From Stephanodiscus triporus (Eukaryota > Bacillariophyta > Thalassiosirophyceae > Thalassiosirales > Thalassiosiraceae), in the NCBI GenBank assembly GCA_036939755.1, contig JALLAZ010001088.1, positions 1 to 11,738 on the forward strand: 11,738 nucleotides of DNA, given 5' to 3'. A model generated the notes under the pieces. It did no database searches. It worked only from the letters and a program-made list of their open reading frames with translations, and was not told where the DNA came from. Positions 8,406-11,738 of this stretch are shown piece by piece. Numbering within the stretch: position 1 is the stretch's first letter; every line of letters begins with the position of its first letter. Made by a program: the position numbers and the translations under genes.

Positions 8406-10140
8406 AAGACGAAGATGGCACAGAAGACACGAAATCGGATGACAACGCGGACGGGGACGACGAAGACGATGCTGCCGCCGTCGCGCCGTCTCGGTGATTG
8501 TGTCGGTAATCCTGCGCGGCGAGCGCAGTGCACTTGACCCACGCGTCCACGACCGCCGTGAAGGTGACGACGTCCGGCTTGACCCTTTCGTTGCCCCCGC
8601 CCCCCTCCCCCCCGAACCTCCACTCCCTCATCATCTCCCCCAGCAGAAGCTCCGCCATCTCCCCCGCGCTCGGGTGGTAGCTCTTGCTCCACGCGTTTAT
8701 GGCGGCGTTGTAGCTTATCGTCGACGGGGCAAGTCGCGGGTCGCCCGTGCGCGCGTGGGTCTCCACGAGCGCGTCGTGTATCCGATGCGCCCGCTGGGCG
8801 GCCGCGCCCAGCGGCATAGTCGTCGTCGTCGTCTCCGTCGTCCGTTCCCGCCCGTGCCGACGGGCCCCGCCAATCGCGACGTCCCGATCCTGGTAACCGT
8901 CGTCGTCGTCGTCTCCTCCTCCTCCTTCCTTGTCGTAATCGTCGTCGTCCGAGGACGACGATCCATGCCGCCGCCGTCGCTTCTTCCCCTCGAAGCCGAA
9001 GATCCCGCCACCGTCGGCGTCCCTTCCGCGACTGCTCCCCGCCCCACCGCCGCCGATTCCAAACGAGAACGACGGACGACGCTGGCTCTTGGCCCACGCG
9101 TCCATGGCGACGGTGTACATCTTCGTCGTCACCCTCGCGCCGTCGTAGTCCTCGTCGTCATAATCATCGTCGTCGTCGTAGTCGTCATAGTCGTCGTCGT
9201 CGTCGTAGTAGTAGTAATCGTCGTCGTAGTCGTCGTCGCCTCTCCTATTCATGTCCACCTCCATCACCACCCTGCGCAGCAGTCGCTCGCACGTGACCGC
9301 CGACGACACCGTTCCCCGACGCGCGTGCGACGCCATGAGGGAGGTTATTAGGTCGACGTCGTCGGAGGTGAGACGACGACGACGTCGCGAGCGCCGTCTT
9401 CGTCGACTACGACTCCGCGGTGCGTCGTAGTCGTCCCCGTCGTTGCCTCCATCATCATAACCGTCGTCTTCTTCTTCCCCCTCCTCCTGGTCGTCGTCGT
9501 CGTCGTCGTCGTCGAGCGACAGTATCCTTGCGGTCGTCCGATCGAGCCACGAGTCGTATGCGACGCCGTCGCCGTCCCCGACGAGGGGGGGGACAGGAGG
9601 GGGGGGAGCGACTGCGACTGCGCCTGCGACTGCGGGCGCGGGCGTCGTCCTCGCAGTATTCTTCGCTGTCCTCGCAGTATTCTTCATTGTCGTCGTAGTA
9701 GTCTTCATTGTCGTCGTAGTAGTCTTCGTCGTCCCGGCGACTCGCCGCATCCCCCGCAGACGCAATCGTCCGCGCTGCCGCCGCGACGCGTGCGACGACG
9801 ACGACGCGGTCGCCGAAAGTGATAGACGGCGACATGCCGCCCCCACGCACCCGCGCATCGCGAACGGGGCGGCGGGGGGTCCGACGAGGGGCGGGGGAGG
9901 AGCACGCGATGTCGACAGCGCGACCACCGCGACGAACGTTGCCACCGTCGTCGTGGTGGTCGCGCACAGCGTCAGCGCGGCCAACAGCATCAGCGATGTC
10001 GGCGTCGCCGTCGTTATTCCGGATACGAGCACTTGAGCCCGTCGTCGTGGTCGTGGTCGTGGTCGTGGCCGTGGTCGACGCGACGGCCCTCTCGTCATAG
10101 TCGTCGTAGTCGTCGCAGTCGTCGTCCCGGCGTTGCCCAT
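8352..10140 (-). CDS. PPR protein, N-terminal part (3' truncated at the N)
   Basis: An ATG at 10140-10138 opens a 596-residue frame running to the N. Residues 20-34 are an Arg/Pro run, and residues 49-76 are hydrophobic (LMLLAALTLCA, VATFVAVVALS), resembling a signal peptide or anchor. Met51 (9990-9988) would give a more typical signal-peptide start. Low-complexity Thr, Asp/Glu and Arg stretches follow. PPR motifs are visible at about 343 (MYTVAMDAWAKS), 472-485 (STISYNAAINAWSKS) and 520-535 (PDVVTFTAVVDAWVKC). They are separated by Asp/Tyr- and Gly-rich inserts, and the frame ends in the Ser-Ala run. The next expected piece, a helix leading to another PPR motif, is absent here but present at the start of the C-terminal fragment at 4190 and below. 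Likely destination is an organelle, but I see no canonical diatom plastid cleavage motif with Phe, so plastid versus mitochondrion is open. The PPR-containing part is secure; the first 200 or so residues could contain an unrecognised intron or frameshift. Confidence 0.78.
9141..9238 (-). repeat. GTC/GTA trinucleotide run encoding Asp/Tyr-rich insert
   Basis: An impure (GTC)n and (GTA)n tract on the plus strand. On the minus strand it reads GAC, GAT and TAC codons, giving an acidic Asp/Tyr-rich insert between two PPR motifs. The opposite strand reads as a long valine run, which is clearly an artefact. Such trinucleotide expansions recur through this coding region. Confidence 0.85.
9648..9731 (-). 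repeat. Four 21-bp tandem repeats in the PPR N-terminal region
   Basis: Units at 9648-9668, 9669-9689, 9690-9710 and 9711-9731. The first two share TCCTCGCAGTATTCTTC and the last two share TCGTCGTAGTAGTCTTC. In the PPR frame they encode seven-residue Thr-rich or Asn-Thr-Ala-Arg-type units (about residues 137-164). In another minus-strand frame they encode acidic Asp/Tyr/Glu units. The repeat is clear; which frame is translated is less so. Confidence 0.9.
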
Positions 10141-10793
10141 CGCGACTAATATGTTTTGAGTGGAATGGCCCTCCTCCCCAGCTGGCTCTCTCTCTGGATG
10201 TGATTAGGTTGGAATATAGTATATTCTTAGAATGGAGGGCCGAGTTACCCCCTTGCGCCTCCCTCCCCCGTTGGCATCGCTCGGGGAGAGTGGAGGGCAG
10301 GGAAATCGACGGCGAAGGTGAGGAAGGAATGCGGGCGAGGGAGGATGGGAGAAGATGGGATGGGACCACGCCTTAGTTTTCGTCTACATACGGTACAAGA
10401 CATCTTCGGTATGTAAATAGATCGCTTACTTTTTTCACTACTACCTTAGGTACTCTGTTCGCTAAAACAATGTTTACCTAAAAAAGTACAATAGATAGCC
10501 CACAAACACAACTCCACAATGGTTTCCGATGCTTCACCAGGCACCGCCGACCCCAAGATGAATGAATATTTCATTCATCCGACCGTGCATGCGCGCAGGA
10601 TGGGTACTTAAAATGTCCCCATCCGACAATTATTGACTATTGACGGAGATATTTGGTCAGACAGCGGTTGGTTTTTGGCAGGGTTTGGAGTTGTGGGGCA
10701 CCTGACACGCAAATAGCTAGGTGGAAGCTAGGTAAAAAAAATCACCCCAATCATGATGGCCGCCATCGCCTCATGGCCACTATGGTGCCCCCA

Positions 10794-10812
10794 CCCCCCC
10801 CCCCCCCCCCCC
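10794..10812 (+). repeat. Poly-C tract of 19
   Basis: An uninterrupted run of 19 C, with more C on each side separated by single A or G bases. It lies in non-coding DNA upstream of the PPR gene. The exact length is likely unreliable because such homopolymers are hard to sequence. Confidence 0.9.
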
Positions 10813-11085
10813 GCCCGGCTCTGAGGCATTCAACAATCATCCAACATGCGATGCGACAAGTCCATGTCGTTAAAACGAGAGAATTAAATTGTTGTTACTA
10901 TTTATTAGCTAGTAGAAGCCACGTCACATCATTGACATGCTGCTCAACAATCGCCAAGCTATCATCGCCCCCCACTGCCCCTACTAGCCTCTAGAAACCA
11001 CCCCTGCTAGGGGGTCCATTAATTATTTTGGCCAAAACAATTTGCTCCAAATGCCACTTTTAGAGTTGTATCATGTATTTATGTC

Positions 11086-11549
11086 GGTCCCCAAATTGGA
11101 ACAACTCCCAAACCGATTCTGGGACTCCCTCATTTGGAATGCCTACCAATTTGGGGATCCCCGTTTTGGTTCGGGATCCCCGATTTGAGTGCTGCTCCAA
11201 TTTGGGGATTCGGCCTATCATTATACATGTTGGTCCCCAAATAGGAACAAACTCCAAACCGATTCTGGGGCTCCCTGATTTGGAATGGTGTAATTTCCCT
11301 ACCTGAACCAATTTGGGGATCCCCGTTTCGGTTCGGGGTCCCCAATTTTGTCGCTCCAATTTGGGGACTAAAATGCATTTTCCCGAATTGGAACAATCCC
11401 CAAACCCCAAACTGATTCTGGTTAGTGATGGAACCAATCCCCAAACCAATTTAGGGATCCCTGTTTTGATATGGGGATTGCGTTATGATCCCCAAATTGG
11501 TTTGAGGATTCCCTGTGACGTGCATCCCCAAACCAATTTGGGGATCCCC
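11086..11549. repeat. Degenerate ~147-bp repeats with CCAATTTGGGGATCCCC core
   Basis: A long unit beginning GGTCCCCAAATTGGAACAA at 11086 recurs at 11232 (146 bp later), and a weaker copy starts near 11382. Both full units contain CCAAACCGATTCTGGG and CTCCCTNATTTGGAATG. The 17-base core CCAATTTGGGGATCCCC is exact at 11146-11162, 11308-11324 and 11533-11549. Variants of CCAATTTGGGG occur at 11197, 11356 and 11446, and its reverse complement at 11089 and 11490. GGGGATCCCC is itself a palindrome, so the array can form many small hairpins. A 16-bp indel separates the two full units. It resembles decayed satellite or a MITE-like dispersed repeat; I see no flanking target duplication or encoded protein. 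Confidence 0.85.
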
Positions 11550-11738
11550 ACATCAGAAGCCCGAATACGGTTCGGCGAAGCCATAATAGGTACCGGATAG
11601 TTTTAATGGCTATGTACAAACATAGATCTTTTTGACGTTATTTTGAATTCGTTTGAATAGTAGCTTAAATCACGGAAATTAACCTAAATGTCTGCTCAAT
11701 AAACAAAATTTGCCTGATCTGGAGCATATTGACCGTTT

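Larger units (their letters stand above)
10141..11738. other. Non-coding upstream flank of the PPR gene
   Basis: About 1.6 kb with no frame of convincing protein character. The part next to the PPR start should hold its promoter and 5' UTR, but I cannot identify core elements. A 19-C homopolymer lies at 10794-10812 and a degenerate repeat cluster at 11086-11549. Open frames inside the repeat cluster exist on both strands only because the repeat lacks stops, and they encode permutations of the same Asn/Gly/Ile/Pro-rich words. Confidence 0.55.

Noticed and set aside
7412..8497. Long plus-strand open frame of 361 residues opposite U2AF
   Set aside because: It is antisense to clear RRM coding sequence, crosses the N, and is His/Arg/Val-rich low complexity with no domain. 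GC-rich codons on the minus strand leave few stops on the other.
8352..9097. Upstream extension of the U2AF frame through the N to an Arg-rich start
   Set aside because: The frame across an N of unknown size is meaningless. The sequence gives a Phe-Cys run from the repeat and Arg-rich shadow sequence of the PPR gene. It mimics an RS domain but lacks Ser-Arg dipeptides.
8494..9351. Plus-strand open frame with a long valine run
   Set aside because: It is the complement of the Asp/Tyr codon tracts in the PPR gene. The valine run is GTC/GTA repeat read on the wrong strand, not a membrane segment.
9455..10369. 304-residue minus-strand open frame overlapping the PPR N-terminus
   Set aside because: It contains no recognisable domain and does not lead into the PPR motifs. 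Kept only as a note about a possible frame switch, not as a gene.
11060..11619. Several overlapping short frames on both strands, and a possible CRISPR array, in the repeat cluster
   Set aside because: The frames only translate the repeat words. Repeat spacing is irregular, copies are on both strands and diverged, and the context is eukaryotic, so it is not a CRISPR array.

Overview
This is nuclear DNA of a eukaryote, most likely a stramenopile alga and probably a centric diatom. The evidence is short introns with GT-AG ends (77-140 bp), a U2AF large-subunit splicing factor, and very long pentatricopeptide-repeat (PPR) proteins padded with Ser-, Asp- and Arg-rich low-complexity inserts. No prokaryotic operon, RNA gene, transposase or CRISPR array was found. 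The organism assignment is inference from gene style, not from a marker gene.

All recognisable genes lie on the minus strand. Read right to left, the window holds: (a) a repeat-bearing non-coding flank (10141-11738) with a degenerate ~147-bp repeat built on a CCAATTTGGGGATCCCC core and a 19-C tract; (b) the N-terminal part of a PPR protein (10140 to 8352), which runs into nine perfect AAGCAG units and stops at a single N at 8351; (c) a U2AF large-subunit gene (8350 to 6536) that lacks its 5' end at the same N and has one 111-bp intron in its third RRM; (d) about 0.9 kb of intergenic DNA; (e) a bromodomain gene with four exons (5620 to about 4245); (f) immediately after it, in the same open frame, nine perfect AAGCAG units (4191-4244) and then a PPR protein running to a stop at 447 with one intron near its end.

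The main observation is structural. The PPR half at 8352-10140 has a start but no end. The PPR half at 447-4190 has an end but no start. Both meet an identical 54-bp AAGCAG array in the same Ser-Ala frame. The 4.1 kb between the arrays carries two unrelated genes, a bromodomain gene missing its 3' end and a U2AF gene missing its 5' end, each broken at a block edge. The simplest reading is that one long PPR gene was split by a repeat-mediated join, most likely an assembly chimera sealed with one N, and possibly a real insertion or recombination. The literal sequence instead reads as a bromodomain-PPR fusion, which would be a novel architecture if real. The PPR product would be expected to bind organellar RNA, U2AF to recognise polypyrimidine tracts in the nucleus, and the bromodomain protein to bind acetylated lysine. 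Nothing suggests that they form a common pathway.
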